Shown one piece after another: positions 41,897 to 51,096 of a stretch of 64,000 nucleotides of DNA (position 1 is the stretch's first letter; each line of letters starts with the position of its first letter). Under the pieces are notes generated by a model that was not told the origin of the DNA, made no database searches, and saw nothing but the letters and a program-made list of their open reading frames with translations. The stretch comes from an uncultured Eggerthellaceae bacterium (GTDB lineage: Bacteria; Actinomycetota; Coriobacteriia; Coriobacteriales; Eggerthellaceae). The stretch spans positions 62,001 through 126,000 of the forward strand of contig CALULI010000006.1 of the NCBI GenBank assembly GCA_944321455.1, written 5' to 3'. The translations under genes and the position numbers were made by a program.

Positions 41897-42475
41897 TTAG
41901 ATTTCGATCTTTGCACCCATCAGCTTTGCGAATTCGCGGCAAATTGCCGTATCACCTGGCCATGCAGGAGCAGTTACCAAGTTGCGATCAACTACTGCCT
42001 CATCCATTTCAGCCTCAACATAGGTGCCGCCCGCAAGGGTAACGTCAGAACCAACTGCAGGATATGCCGTTGCCTTGTAGCCTTCCAAAACGCCCGCTGC
42101 AGCCAAAACCTGAGGACCGTGGCAAATTGCAGCAACAGGCTTGTTCGCCGCAAAGAACTCACGCACAATTTCCAAGACGCGCTCATTCAAGCGAATATAC
42201 TCAGGAGCACGACCACCCGTGATAAACAGACCAACATAGTCTTCGGTGTTTACCGCATCAAAATCAGCCGTCAAAGCAAAGTTGTGACCACGAAGTTCGG
42301 TATAGGTCTGTTCGCCCAAAAAGTCATGAACAGCCGTTGCCACTACGTCGCCTGCCTTCTTGTCAGGACAAACAGCATCTACCTGATAGCCCAACATAGA
42401 AAGAGCCTGGAAAGGAACCATGGTTTCGTAGTCTTCGGTAAAATCGCCGCACAACATAAGAATCTTTTTCGTCAT
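41897..42475 (-). CDS. DJ-1/PfpI family protein
   Basis: A 192-residue class I glutamine-amidotransferase-like protein. The nucleophile elbow AAICHGPQ carries C118, and the upstream Glu of DFTEDYE supports it, as in PfpI/DJ-1. [11 protein letters not shown] forms the oxyanion loop. Members act as glyoxalases, deglycase-like or chaperone/protease proteins; the exact activity is unassigned here. Start: ATG after AAGGAG with a ten-base spacer, or TTG two codons earlier. Single-gene unit with a strong terminator. Confidence 0.9.
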   Translation of the reverse strand: MTKKILMLCGDFTEDYETMVPFQALSMLGYQVDAVCPDKKAGDVVATAVHDFLGEQTYTELRGHNFALTADFDAVNTEDYVGLFITGGRAPEYIRLNERVLEIVREFFAANKPVAAICHGPQVLAAAGVLEGYKATAYPAVGSDVTLAGGTYVEAEMDEAVVDRNLVTAPAWPGDTAICREFAKLMGAKIEI

Positions 42476-42666
42476 ATGCAATCAACTCCTTATTCTTGTA
42501 TTGCATGTATGTATCCATAATAAAGTATTTCGTCCCAGTGTGAACGTGTTCACACTTTTCGCACGTAAGAGATAACGAATCTTTTACGTTCTGTGACAAA
42601 AAGACCGTTACCATACATAGTGAAAAGGTATTGGCCACAAAGTTGTATAAATCATCGAGGAGAACC

Positions 42667-43266
42667 ATGAATATCACCGTATATTGCGGATCTAATCCTG
42701 GACACAATCAGCACTTTAAGGATGCCGCCAAGGCATTAGGCGAATGGATTGCAAACGAAGGACACACGCTTGTATACGGAGGCAGCTCGGTCGGGCTAAT
42801 GGGTATTGTTTCGCAAACGGTTCTTGATTTAGGTGGCACGGTTATTGGTGTTGAGCCCCGCTTTTTTATTGAAGCAGGCGTTGCTCAGCATGACCTTACC
42901 GAACTTCACGTCGTTGAAACTATGAATGAGCGCAAAGCTAAGATGATTGAGCTGGGCGAAATTTTCATCACCCTGCCTGGCGGTATTGGCACGCTTGAAG
43001 AAGTGTCTGAAATTATGTCGCGCATCCGCTTGGGACTTGGCCCCTCTACCTGCTTCTTGCTTAACATTGATCACTTCTATGACAGCTTCAGAAACTACCT
43101 TCATGACATGATTGATGCAGGCTTTTTAGACCAAGTTGATCTTGACCGTTACCATTTTGTCGATAGCATTGAAGAGTTAGCAGTTCTGCTTGACCAAGAG
43201 CAGGCAAACCCAACAGAGCGGTTTGCCACGGCTGCTGAGCTCAATCCTGTCACGACACAACGGTAA
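42667..43266 (+). CDS. LOG family (TIGR00730) Rossmann-fold phosphoribohydrolase
   Basis: A 199-residue LOG-type protein: VYCGSNPG at the N-terminus, VYGGSSVGLMG, and the signature PGGIGTLEEVSE (about 104-115) with the catalytic Glu. Characterised members release the base from cytokinin or purine nucleoside 5'-monophosphates. The start ATG has GAGGAG four bases upstream; the longer frame lacks an RBS. First gene of a three-gene run with yigZ (four bases apart) and a FUSC protein (nine bases apart). Confidence 0.92.
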   Translation: MNITVYCGSNPGHNQHFKDAAKALGEWIANEGHTLVYGGSSVGLMGIVSQTVLDLGGTVIGVEPRFFIEAGVAQHDLTELHVVETMNERKAKMIELGEIFITLPGGIGTLEEVSEIMSRIRLGLGPSTCFLLNIDHFYDSFRNYLHDMIDAGFLDQVDLDRYHFVDSIEELAVLLDQEQANPTERFATAAELNPVTTQR

Positions 43267-43270
43267 CACG

Positions 43271-43888
43271 ATGGATTCTTACACAACGATACAAGGCAGC
43301 GCCACCGCTGAAATAGTCGAAAAGAAAAGCCGCTTCATTGCTTCGGTTTGCCATGTGGAAACGGAAGAGGAAGCGCTTGCCTTTTTAGAGAAAATTCGCG
43401 CCGAAAACCGCATGGCACGTCACAACGTGTATGCCTACGTTTTGCGCAACGGGCGTGTTCGCTATTCAGATGATGGCGAGCCACAAAAGACAGCAGGCCT
43501 TCCCACCCTTGAAGTAATTCAACATGCTGGAATCACTGACATCATTGTGGTAGTTACCCGCTACTTTGGTGGTATTTTGCTTGGTACGGGTGGCTTAGTG
43601 CGCGCCTACACCCAAGCAACACAACAGGGTCTTGAGGCAGCTGAAAAGGTAGTAATTTCACGCTGCGTCGACATTACCCTTACCCTTGCCTATTCACTCT
43701 ACGAACAGGCAACGCGCTTAGCTGGCGACACCAACGCAAAAATCATTGACACATCCTTTACCGATGAAGTCACTCTGACCCTGCGCATGTTGGCAGGCAC
43801 CGAAGATGCCTTCACTTCAAAAATAACGGAGCTGTGCCGCGGAAACGAACGCCTCATCATCAGCGAAGCATTTGATGCTCCTTTCTAA
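43271..43888 (+). CDS. yigZ: YigZ/IMPACT (UPF0029) family protein
   Basis: A 205-residue protein with the IMPACT/YigZ domain: EKKSRFIASVCHV, ARHNVYAYVL, RYSDDGEPQKTAGLPTLEV and ITDIIVVVTRYFGGILLGTGGLVRAY are the conserved blocks. A ferredoxin-like C-terminal domain follows. The family is linked to translation or ribosome-associated regulation, but its biochemical role in bacteria is not settled. It starts four bases after the LOG gene, with only a weak RBS, so translation coupling is likely. Confidence 0.92.
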   Translation: MDSYTTIQGSATAEIVEKKSRFIASVCHVETEEEALAFLEKIRAENRMARHNVYAYVLRNGRVRYSDDGEPQKTAGLPTLEVIQHAGITDIIVVVTRYFGGILLGTGGLVRAYTQATQQGLEAAEKVVISRCVDITLTLAYSLYEQATRLAGDTNAKIIDTSFTDEVTLTLRMLAGTEDAFTSKITELCRGNERLIISEAFDAPF

Positions 43889-43897
43889 GGAAACCTC

Positions 43898-45940
43898 ATG
43901 GCAGCTGCTACCAAACAAGCACCGAACAAGATAACGCCCAAACAAGTGGGCGCTAAGTTTGTGAACAACCTGCCATTTCTTATCTTTTTCGCCGTCCTGT
44001 TCTTTACCGAATATCTGCTCTTTGGTGTATCGGACGCACTCATCGGCATTGCGTTTTTGTTCTTTGCCCGCAACATGGTTAACGAACCAGGGCTGTCCTT
44101 TGCTAACTACGCGCACCGCGTGGCATGGTTTTTTGTGATGAGCATGGCATCCACCCTTGCAGGACTGCACCCCGTGCTTATGGTGGGTGTTACGCTGGTA
44201 TACCTGTTTTTTGTCACGCTGTTTAATTCTGACGATTATCTTTCGCGCAATTACTACTGGTTAGGCATGGGATATTTGCTGCTGCTTATTTATCCTGTCC
44301 AGGTTGACGATATCTGGATGCGTGTAGTGGCAACCATCATTTCCATTGTGATGACAACTGCCTTTGTTTACCTCATGCGTGCAATTGACGCCAAAACGGG
44401 ACGTGTCAACATTTTCAAACGCGACCGCAGCTACGTAAAACGCGCGTTTGATGATGTGGGCGCTCAGCTCCAAGCACTGGTTGCGGTAAGCAAGCAGGGC
44501 AAGGATACCGCCCCCGCTCTTGATAACACCAACTTTGCTGCAGACGGAACCGAAACGGAAAACATCCATCCCACGCAAACCTATGGCATTGCGCAAGAAT
44601 ACGCCCGTTGCGAATATGCCACCGTCTTTAGGCAAGGCGGTCTTTTATCAGGAAGGCAGTCCTATACGTTTGCGCTCCTTCTTTGCTGTGAGCAAATTGC
44701 CGACATGATTCACGCCATGGCTTTGCGTGCAGAGCGCGTTACCGAAGAGGAACGCCACTATTTCGAAGATCTTGCTGATGTGTTTCTTGCCTATGGCCAA
44801 GGCAGCGTCAAAAGTGTCTCGCAAATGGTTGCCCGCTTGGAGGAATTCATCCGCACGCATACGCTGCCGAGCACCTGCAACGAAGAAGCGTGGACGGGTG
44901 TGTTAGCGGCCCTGGTGCGTACCTTGCGCGATACGCGTCTTTCCACTGATAATCACACACCCTTTATCAAAAGCATCAAGTATCGCTTCCATTTTCTTCG
45001 TGACAACGTGGGGCTTCGTCATACGCAAACCCGCTTTGCGCTGCAGATGAGCATCACCGTTACCATTGGCATGATTATCAATGTGCTGCTGACCCACTAC
45101 GCGCAGGCACAAATGGCAATTTGGATTCCTCTGACGTCCTTTACCATGCTTAACACCTACCGCGATGAAACGCTTAAAGCTACCCGCGATAACATCATTG
45201 GCACCTTCTTGGGTATTGCGGTGTTTGTCCTGTTCATCCACTTTATTCCTGCCTCTATCCGCATGCCTATCGTGGTTATCTTAAGTTACGGCATTATCCT
45301 GATGGCGCTTGGCCCCATTCCGTCCATCACCGCAGGCACCCAAATGGCGCTGGCTGCCCTCTACCCTATGGCCACCTTGGGCGACACACTGGTAAGCCGC
45401 CTGGTCCTGGTTGTTCTTGCCGTCAGTTGTGTAATGATGCTCATCTTTGTGGTGATGAGCACCCACCGCAGCAACACTATTCATGCCAAGGTACGCGAAT
45501 TGGAGCGCATTGATGTTCGCTTGGTGCAGGTAATTCGCACGGGAATCAAGACGGGACGCGTTAACTTGTGGCGCACCGCCCAGCTGCTCTACTACATGCA
45601 CATGAATTCGTGGCTGTTAGAATCGCTGGCGAAGTCCCTCGATAGTGCCGCTACCGCCAAGCACAACCTCAAACGTCAGGCAGAACTCCAACAGCTGCGC
45701 GCTGATATTCGCACGGTTTTGCAGGCAAACTATCGCTTTGGCATGGAGGCCGAACACGCCGTTATGCTGCTGGATCCCCGCCGCTCAACTGATATTGGCA
45801 AAACCCAAACAGCTACCACCACCTGGTCTAACCCCGATACCACCGATCGCATTGAACACATTGATGCCACGTCTGAGCGGCTTGATAAAAAAATGCTCGA
45901 ACTTGAAAAGATGCGCTATCTAGAAGAAGACGACGAATAA
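43898..45940 (+). CDS. FUSC-family membrane protein
   Basis: This 680-residue protein has two blocks of membrane helices (about residues 25-165 and 375-530) separated by a cytoplasmic helical region, and a charged C-terminal domain. This is the layout of FUSC/YccS/aromatic-acid-exporter proteins. The second block starts LRHTQTRFALQMSITVTIGMIINV, the typical FUSC entry segment, and contains WIPLTSFTMLNTYRDETLKATRDNIIGTFLGI. The family is thought to export aromatic or other organic acids. ATG with AAGGAAA upstream, nine bases after yigZ. The last 60 residues are hydrophilic and may be a short coiled coil. Confidence 0.88.
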   Translation: MAAATKQAPNKITPKQVGAKFVNNLPFLIFFAVLFFTEYLLFGVSDALIGIAFLFFARNMVNEPGLSFANYAHRVAWFFVMSMASTLAGLHPVLMVGVTLVYLFFVTLFNSDDYLSRNYYWLGMGYLLLLIYPVQVDDIWMRVVATIISIVMTTAFVYLMRAIDAKTGRVNIFKRDRSYVKRAFDDVGAQLQALVAVSKQGKDTAPALDNTNFAADGTETENIHPTQTYGIAQEYARCEYATVFRQGGLLSGRQSYTFALLLCCEQIADMIHAMALRAERVTEEERHYFEDLADVFLAYGQGSVKSVSQMVARLEEFIRTHTLPSTCNEEAWTGVLAALVRTLRDTRLSTDNHTPFIKSIKYRFHFLRDNVGLRHTQTRFALQMSITVTIGMIINVLLTHYAQAQMAIWIPLTSFTMLNTYRDETLKATRDNIIGTFLGIAVFVLFIHFIPASIRMPIVVILSYGIILMALGPIPSITAGTQMALAALYPMATLGDTLVSRLVLVVLAVSCVMMLIFVVMSTHRSNTIHAKVRELERIDVRLVQVIRTGIKTGRVNLWRTAQLLYYMHMNSWLLESLAKSLDSAATAKHNLKRQAELQQLRADIRTVLQANYRFGMEAEHAVMLLDPRRSTDIGKTQTATTTWSNPDTTDRIEHIDATSERLDKKMLELEKMRYLEEDDE

Positions 45941-46102
45941 ACAAATCTAAACTTTACTTAAAATTCAAATTTTTGCTCCATTTGCGTCTCATTAGGAGTA
46001 ATATTTGCTTTGACAGAAAACGTCTGTCCTTTCTTGTCTTTAGCAAAGCACCCATAACGTGGCGGGCATCCAACGGGCAGACCGAGCAAGAAAGGGGCTA
46101 TC

Positions 46103-47107
46103 ATGACTGCTTCTAACCCTACCCCTGGCACTGGCGGAGAAATCTATCTTCCTTACAGCGAACGCACAGGAGCCGAATCAACGGTCTATTTCACGCGTGA
46201 TCTTTCTGCAGAAGGACTGCGCAAAATCTACGAGCGTGTCAACGAAACTGTTGATGGCAAGATTGCGGTCAAGCTTCATACGGGTGAACAGCATGGCCCT
46301 AACATCATCCCGCGACCTTGGGTTAAATCGCTCATTGAAAACGATCTGCCCAATGCCACCATCGTAGAAACCAACACGTACTACGAAGGCGACCGCTACG
46401 CCACCGAACAGCATCGCGAAACGCTCAAGGTTAACGGCTGGACCTTCTGCCCTGTGGACATCATGGACGAAGAAGGAGTAACTACTTTCCCTGTTGAAGG
46501 CGGTAAATGGTTTGATGAAATCCATGTTGGCAAAACGCTTGAAAACTACGATTCACTGTTTGTTTTAACGCATTTCAAGGGTCATACCCAGGGTGGCTTT
46601 GGCGGATCTGCCAAAAACATTGGTATTGGCTGTGCCGATGGTCGCATTGGCAAAAAGGAAATACATACCACCCCTGGTTCAGACGATATGTGGGATATTA
46701 GCGACGAAGAATTTATGGAACGCATGATGGAATCGGCTAAGGCAATTGCTGATCATTTTGGCGACAACATTACCTACGTAAATGTTATGCGCAACATGTC
46801 CGTATCATGCGACTGCGAAGGCACCGCTGCCATGCCTGTTGTGACACCAAATGTAGGTATCTTAGCATCACGCGACATTCTTGCGATTGATCAGGCATGC
46901 GTTGACATTGTCTATGCTCTTAACGAAGAAGATCATAAGGACTTGGTTGAGCGCATTGAATCGCGTCATGGCCTGCGTCAGCTTTCCTACATGAAAGAAT
47001 TAGGCATGGGCAATGATAAGTATCATCTGATTGATATTGACAACAATGATGCTGAAATTACCGCCCGTGACGCCGCAAAAGACGCAGTTCCTTTCGTCGA
47101 AGAGTAA
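46103..47107 (+). CDS. DUF362 protein
   Basis: A 334-residue DUF362 protein: KIAVKLHTGEQHGPNII, VETNTYYEGDRYATEQHRE and LTHFKGHTQGGFGGSAKNIGIGCADGRIGK are the recognised conserved blocks. Many DUF362 proteins carry ferredoxin-type CxxCxxC clusters; here I see none, only scattered cysteines (SCDCEG), so this is the cluster-free type. Function is unknown. AAAGGGG precedes the ATG. An aldo/keto reductase follows by 45 bases and is probably cotranscribed. Confidence 0.85.
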   Translation: MTASNPTPGTGGEIYLPYSERTGAESTVYFTRDLSAEGLRKIYERVNETVDGKIAVKLHTGEQHGPNIIPRPWVKSLIENDLPNATIVETNTYYEGDRYATEQHRETLKVNGWTFCPVDIMDEEGVTTFPVEGGKWFDEIHVGKTLENYDSLFVLTHFKGHTQGGFGGSAKNIGIGCADGRIGKKEIHTTPGSDDMWDISDEEFMERMMESAKAIADHFGDNITYVNVMRNMSVSCDCEGTAAMPVVTPNVGILASRDILAIDQACVDIVYALNEEDHKDLVERIESRHGLRQLSYMKELGMGNDKYHLIDIDNNDAEITARDAAKDAVPFVEE

Positions 47108-47152
47108 CCCTATCCACACGCAAGAAGAGGAAACGAAAAAAGGAGACGATCT

Positions 47153-48169
47153 ATGGAATACACCACCCTGGGCTGGTCAGGAATAGAAATTTCAAAACTT
47201 TGTCTTGGCGGCATGAGCTTTGGTGAGCCTTCGCCAAAGTTTCACCAGTGGACTATTGGACCAAAAGAAACTGAAGACGTTATTGGCTATGCCTATGAAA
47301 ACGGAATCAACTTTATTGATACGGCTAATTGCTATGCTTTTGGAACCAGTGAAGAATACATCGGTCGCGCGTTAAAGCGCCTTGATATTCCCCGTGACAA
47401 AGCGGTCCTGGCCAGCAAGGTGTATTTCAACGAAGGCCGCCTTTCCCGCGCTGCGATCCTGCGCGAAATTGACGGCACGTTAGAGCGCCTTGGCACGGAT
47501 TATCTTGATCTGTATATCATCCATCGTTTTGATTATGACACGCCCATCGAAGAGACCATGGAAGCGCTGGATTCGCTCGTGAAAGCTGGCAAGGTTCGTG
47601 CGTTGGGCGCAAGCGAAATGTATGCCTATCAGTTCTACAACCTGCAGCAGTGTGCGAAATACAACGGCTGGACTCCGTTTACCAGCATGCAGTGCCACTA
47701 TAATCTGCTCTACCGCGAAGATGAACGCGAAATGATTCCTGTCTGCCGTCAGTTCGACGTGGCACTGACACCTTACAGTCCTCTTGCATCAGGTCACTTG
47801 ACGCGTCCAATCTGGGACTTCGATTCTAAGCGCTCTGTAACCGACACCACCATGCAACAAAAATATGACCGTGACCACGAACGTGATATGCCTATTGTTG
47901 ATCGTGTTGCCGAAGTTGCCCAACAGCACAACGTACCTATGGCACAAATTGCATTGGCTTGGCATTGGGCGCGTGGCGTTGAGTCTCCTATTATTGGCTG
48001 TTCAAAACCAGCACGCGTCGAAGACGGCATTCAAGCACTTGAGATTACTTTGTCAGACGAAGAAGTAGCGTATCTGGAAGAGCCCTACGAAGCTCACGAG
48101 CTTGTTGGTCCGCTGGGACGTCCTGGTGAAAAGGAATTGGCAGGCACAACTGAACCCACCAAAAACTAG
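47153..48169 (+). CDS. aldo/keto reductase
   Basis: A 338-residue TIM-barrel aldo/keto reductase. The catalytic tetrad shows in NFIDTANCYAFGTSEEYIGRAL (Asp and Tyr), VLASKVYF (Lys) and YIIHRFDYDTP (His). GWSGIEISKLCLGGMSFGEP is the usual start, and IIGCSKPARVEDGIQAL binds NADP(H). It belongs to the YajO/YhdN-like group that reduces carbonyl compounds. ATG with AAAGGAG seven bases upstream. Second in a pair with the DUF362 gene; a hairpin terminator follows. Confidence 0.93.
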   Translation: MEYTTLGWSGIEISKLCLGGMSFGEPSPKFHQWTIGPKETEDVIGYAYENGINFIDTANCYAFGTSEEYIGRALKRLDIPRDKAVLASKVYFNEGRLSRAAILREIDGTLERLGTDYLDLYIIHRFDYDTPIEETMEALDSLVKAGKVRALGASEMYAYQFYNLQQCAKYNGWTPFTSMQCHYNLLYREDEREMIPVCRQFDVALTPYSPLASGHLTRPIWDFDSKRSVTDTTMQQKYDRDHERDMPIVDRVAEVAQQHNVPMAQIALAWHWARGVESPIIGCSKPARVEDGIQALEITLSDEEVAYLEEPYEAHELVGPLGRPGEKELAGTTEPTKN

Positions 48170-48199
48170 ATCATAGAGGTTTTAACCTCATTGTATGCT

Positions 48200-48241
48200 C
48201 GAGACATCATGGCAACGCTATCAACCTGTCATGATGTCTCG
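48200..48241 (+). terminator. hairpin terminator after the aldo/keto reductase gene
   Basis: Perfect 12-base arms CGAGACATCATG (48200-48211) and CATGATGTCTCG (48230-48241) around an 18-base loop, then CGTTGTTTTG. Lies between two convergent genes, so both may use it. Confidence 0.75.
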
Positions 48242-48257
48242 CGTTGTTTTGTCGGCT

Positions 48258-48548
48258 TTATGCGCGCTTGTCAGCTTCTAACTGCTGTGCCTGGCGAGCG
48301 CGTTTGAGCGCATCATGTGAAAAATCCACCAGTTGCTCGGCGTCTTTGAGAAGCACTTCCCCCGCATGAGTCAGCGTGAGACCTTGGCGGCTGCGATGAA
48401 AAAGAGTGAGATCAAGACGTGCTTCAAGAGAATTCATTTGCTTAATGATGGCAGTTGGTGTTACACCAAGCACTTTAGCAGCACCTGAAAAGCTGCCCGC
48501 TTTAGCAACCTGGATAAAGGTATCAAGCTGAGAGTTGTAGAGCGTCAC
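48258..48548 (-). CDS. LysR-type DNA-binding domain only (truncated or mini-LysR)
   Basis: A 96-residue protein that is just the LysR winged HTH: LDTFIQVAKAGSFSGAAKVLGVTPTAIIKQMNSLEARLDLTLFHRSRQGLTLTHAGEVLL, then a short linker helix and a stop. A normal LysR regulator has about 200 more residues of effector domain; nothing like it is found after the stop, where a terminator and another gene lie. The RBS (AAGGAGG, nine bases from a GTG) is intact and the frame clean, so it may still be expressed as a dominant-negative or effector-free binder. Otherwise it is a decayed remnant. Confidence 0.75.
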   Translation of the reverse strand: MTLYNSQLDTFIQVAKAGSFSGAAKVLGVTPTAIIKQMNSLEARLDLTLFHRSRQGLTLTHAGEVLLKDAEQLVDFSHDALKRARQAQQLEADKRA

Positions 48549-48627
48549 CCCCAAAGCACCTCCTTCATGATCTCAATGATGTCATGCCGTTATTCGGCTT
48601 ACAGGATACCATTCATCCGTATACAAC

Positions 48628-48655
48628 AAAGGCCAGAGACAAATCTCTGGCCTTT
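48628..48655 (-). terminator. hairpin terminator after the Usp gene
   Basis: Perfect 12-base arms AAAGGCCAGAGA (48628-48639) and TCTCTGGCCTTT (48644-48655) with a four-base CAAA loop, just past the Usp stop on the minus strand. T-tract short. Confidence 0.75.
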
Positions 48656-48684
48656 GGATTTTATCGAGAAAGGATGCTCAACAA

Positions 48685-49551
48685 TTATTGTTCTTTTTTA
48701 CCCGTAGGAACAATAACCGTTGGAACAGTCAAGTTAAGCAAAACACTGTGCGTAATGGAGCCAAACAGTGCACGGCCCAATGCGTTGCGGGAGTGGGTGC
48801 CAAGAACAAGCAAGTCGCAGTCCTTGCATTCTTCCAGCAAAACGCGGGTTGGAGAAGAGCCTTCAATTGCTTCGCCCTTAATGTCCATGTCAGGATACAT
48901 TTCCTTAAGCTGAGCAACTGCTTCATCAAGCGTGCGCTGGAAACGATCACCCACAGGACCAAGGCCGCCACCCAAAGCCTCGGATGAACGAGACAAGAAT
49001 GCAGGCAAGCCCCAAGCGGAAACCAACTTCAGTGGCTTATCAAATTCGAATGCCCGCTCTGCACCAAAGCGAATTGCGTTAACGCTTACTTCGTCAGGAC
49101 CGACACCAACCATGATGCCATTGCCTTCATATTCAGGATCATAGTCAGCAGGAACAACAACGGTAGGAGTGGTGGTTGATACCGAAACGCGCAAACCCTT
49201 AGCGCCGCCGATGGTTTCGCCAATGGTCTTACCATGGTGAGAACCAACAACAATCAGATCAAAGCTTTCAGCAGCGTCAATGAGCGATTCAACAACTTCA
49301 CCGCGAACAACCTGGGTTTCAATTTGAAGGTGTGGGTAGCGCTCATGAACCGTCTGCTCAGCAGAAATCAAAGCAGCGTTTGCCGCTCCAGTCATGGTCT
49401 TTTCTGCAAGACCCATTTGGCGTTCAACGCTTGGCTCAATGATTGCCAAAAGCGTCAAGCTGGCATCTTCGCGATCAGCGCATTTAGCTGCCCAAGCCAG
49501 CGCATGTTCACCACGAATACTGCCGTCAACACCAACAAGGATGCTCTTCAT
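48685..49551 (-). CDS. tandem universal stress protein (two UspA domains)
   Basis: This 288-residue protein has two Usp domains, residues about 1-140 and 150-285. Each has a start of the type ILVGVDGS or GIMVGVGP, and each ends with the nucleotide-binding loop: GSHHGKTIGETIGGAKGLRVSVSTTTPTVVVP, and GTHSRNALGRALFGSITHSVLLNLTVPTVIVP (G-x2-G-x9-G-S/T type, ATP-binding). It is the last gene of a PiT-small membrane protein-Usp set, suggesting a link between phosphate transport and stress. The start at MKSILVG is chosen because it begins the first strand; the longer frame reads into leader sequence. Confidence 0.92.
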   Translation of the reverse strand: MKSILVGVDGSIRGEHALAWAAKCADREDASLTLLAIIEPSVERQMGLAEKTMTGAANAALISAEQTVHERYPHLQIETQVVRGEVVESLIDAAESFDLIVVGSHHGKTIGETIGGAKGLRVSVSTTTPTVVVPADYDPEYEGNGIMVGVGPDEVSVNAIRFGAERAFEFDKPLKLVSAWGLPAFLSRSSEALGGGLGPVGDRFQRTLDEAVAQLKEMYPDMDIKGEAIEGSSPTRVLLEECKDCDLLVLGTHSRNALGRALFGSITHSVLLNLTVPTVIVPTGKKEQ

Positions 49552-49577
49552 AATACTTCGTCGCCTTCCTTTCGGGC

Positions 49578-49811
49578 CTAATGGAAAATAGGAATCATTA
49601 ACCAGAGTGCGAACAGAACAATAAAGACGCATGCCGTAAAGCACAGAACTGAACCAACGCGGGTCAGGATGTGAGGGCTTCCCGAAGCGTCAACCGTTGC
49701 ACCCTGATACCAAAGGCGCAAACCCATTGCGTAGAGAAAAGCAATAATGCTTGCTACGCCTACCGCTACGATAAGGACGGTAAAGAAACTGATAACTTCA
49801 GATGTAATCAT
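49578..49811 (-). CDS. small two-helix membrane protein
   Basis: A 77-residue protein with two membrane helices (residues about 6-31 and 50-75) joined by a short hydrophilic loop (RLWYQGATVDASGSPHILTRV). I do not recognise it. It sits between the PiT transporter gene (20 bases upstream) and the Usp gene (26 bases downstream to its start) on the same strand, so it is very likely cotranscribed. It could be an accessory subunit of the transporter; nothing in the sequence shows this. ATG with a GGGAGAG-type RBS. Confidence 0.75.
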   Translation of the reverse strand: MITSEVISFFTVLIVAVGVASIIAFLYAMGLRLWYQGATVDASGSPHILTRVGSVLCFTACVFIVLFALWLMIPIFH

Positions 49812-49831
49812 AATTCAATCTCTCCCTTCCC

Positions 49832-51007
49832 TTAAGCAGCCTGAGCTTGAGTTGGTTTTGTTTTAGGTGCCTCATCATCAGGGTTGAGTTTAACCTCAGC
49901 CTGATCGTTAACGTTCATCGCGTTAACAGGGTTACGACGCGACAGACGGAAGATGATGAAGGCAACAATTGCGCCAATCACAGCTACCGCAATCGTACCA
50001 GGAAGACCCATCTTAGCAAGTGCACAAGCAGCAGCACCAACTAAAGCAGCAGCTGGGAAAGTTACCAACCAAGCAATAACCATCTTACCAGCAACGCCCC
50101 AGTTTACGGGAGCGCCCTTTTTGCCAAGGCCAACACCGATGATAGAACCGGAGCAAACCTGCGTGGTAGAAAGAGCAAAACCAAGGTGAGAAGAAACCAA
50201 AATGGTTGCTGCGGAAGAAGCTTCAGCAGCGAAGCCCTGTGGCGTGCTGATTTCCGTCAAGCCCTTACCAAGGGTACGGATAACGCGCCAACCACCCATG
50301 TAGGTACCAAGTGCAATAGCGAAACCGCAAGCAGCGATAACCCACAATTGAGGATCAGAGCCAGAAGGCTGAACGCCAACAGCGATCAGCGTCAAGGTGA
50401 TGATACCCATGGTCTTCTGAGCGTCGTTGGTGCCGTGAGAAAGAGCAACCAAGCAAGCCGTTACGGTCTGACCGTGACGGAAACCGCTATCGACGTTTTC
50501 GGGATTCATCTTCTTTGTAATAAAGGTTATGACCTTAATCGCTAAACACGATGCCAAGCCTGCAACCAAAACAGAAACGAGAGCAGGAATCAGGATCTTG
50601 GTAAGAACGCCCATGAAGTTAACGCCTTCTACGCCAGCGCCTACGATAACAGCGCCTACAAGGCCACCAAACAAAGCATGGGAAGAACTGGAAGGAAGAC
50701 CTACAAGCCAGGTGAGCAGGTTCCAAATAATAGCGCCCATAACACCGGCGAAAATAAACTCGGGTCCAATATAGACTTCCGATTCATTAATAAGACCACC
50801 TGAAATTGTGTTTGCAACTTCAGTTGACAGGAAAGCGCCGATCAAGTTCAAAGTACCTGCTGCAATAACAGCGGTCTTTGGCTTCAGGGCACCTGTAGCA
50901 ATAGATGTTGCCATAGCATTGGCTGTATCGTGGAAGCCGTTGGTGAAGTCGAAAATCAAAGCAACTGCGATAACAAGACCTACTACAACAAGAGTTGTAA
51001 TATCCAT
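49832..51007 (-). CDS. pit: inorganic phosphate transporter, PiT family
   Basis: A 391-residue PiT permease. Both family repeats are visible: DFTNGFHDTANAMATSIATGALKP near the N-terminus, and HGTNDAQKTMGIITL in the second half. Ten or so hydrophobic helices surround a central charged loop. It takes up metal-phosphate with a proton or cation. First gene of a three-gene unit (pit, small membrane protein, usp). The start at MDITTLV has GGGAACAGC upstream. The upstream region has a candidate PHO box and promoter on the minus strand. Confidence 0.95.
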   Translation of the reverse strand: MDITTLVVVGLVIAVALIFDFTNGFHDTANAMATSIATGALKPKTAVIAAGTLNLIGAFLSTEVANTISGGLINESEVYIGPEFIFAGVMGAIIWNLLTWLVGLPSSSSHALFGGLVGAVIVGAGVEGVNFMGVLTKILIPALVSVLVAGLASCLAIKVITFITKKMNPENVDSGFRHGQTVTACLVALSHGTNDAQKTMGIITLTLIAVGVQPSGSDPQLWVIAACGFAIALGTYMGGWRVIRTLGKGLTEISTPQGFAAEASSAATILVSSHLGFALSTTQVCSGSIIGVGLGKKGAPVNWGVAGKMVIAWLVTFPAAALVGAAACALAKMGLPGTIAVAVIGAIVAFIIFRLSRRNPVNAMNVNDQAEVKLNPDDEAPKTKPTQAQAA

Positions 51008-51096
51008 GCTGTTCCCATTCCCCTTTCTCAAATACTCATGTCAGATATGAACCTGGATTTCTACCCGCTGAAATCCGAATTGCACACTAACACTGG

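Noticed and set aside
48170-48257. Remainder of a LysR effector domain after the short LysR gene
   Set aside because: The space is too short and holds only a terminator hairpin, so no frameshifted remnant can be shown.
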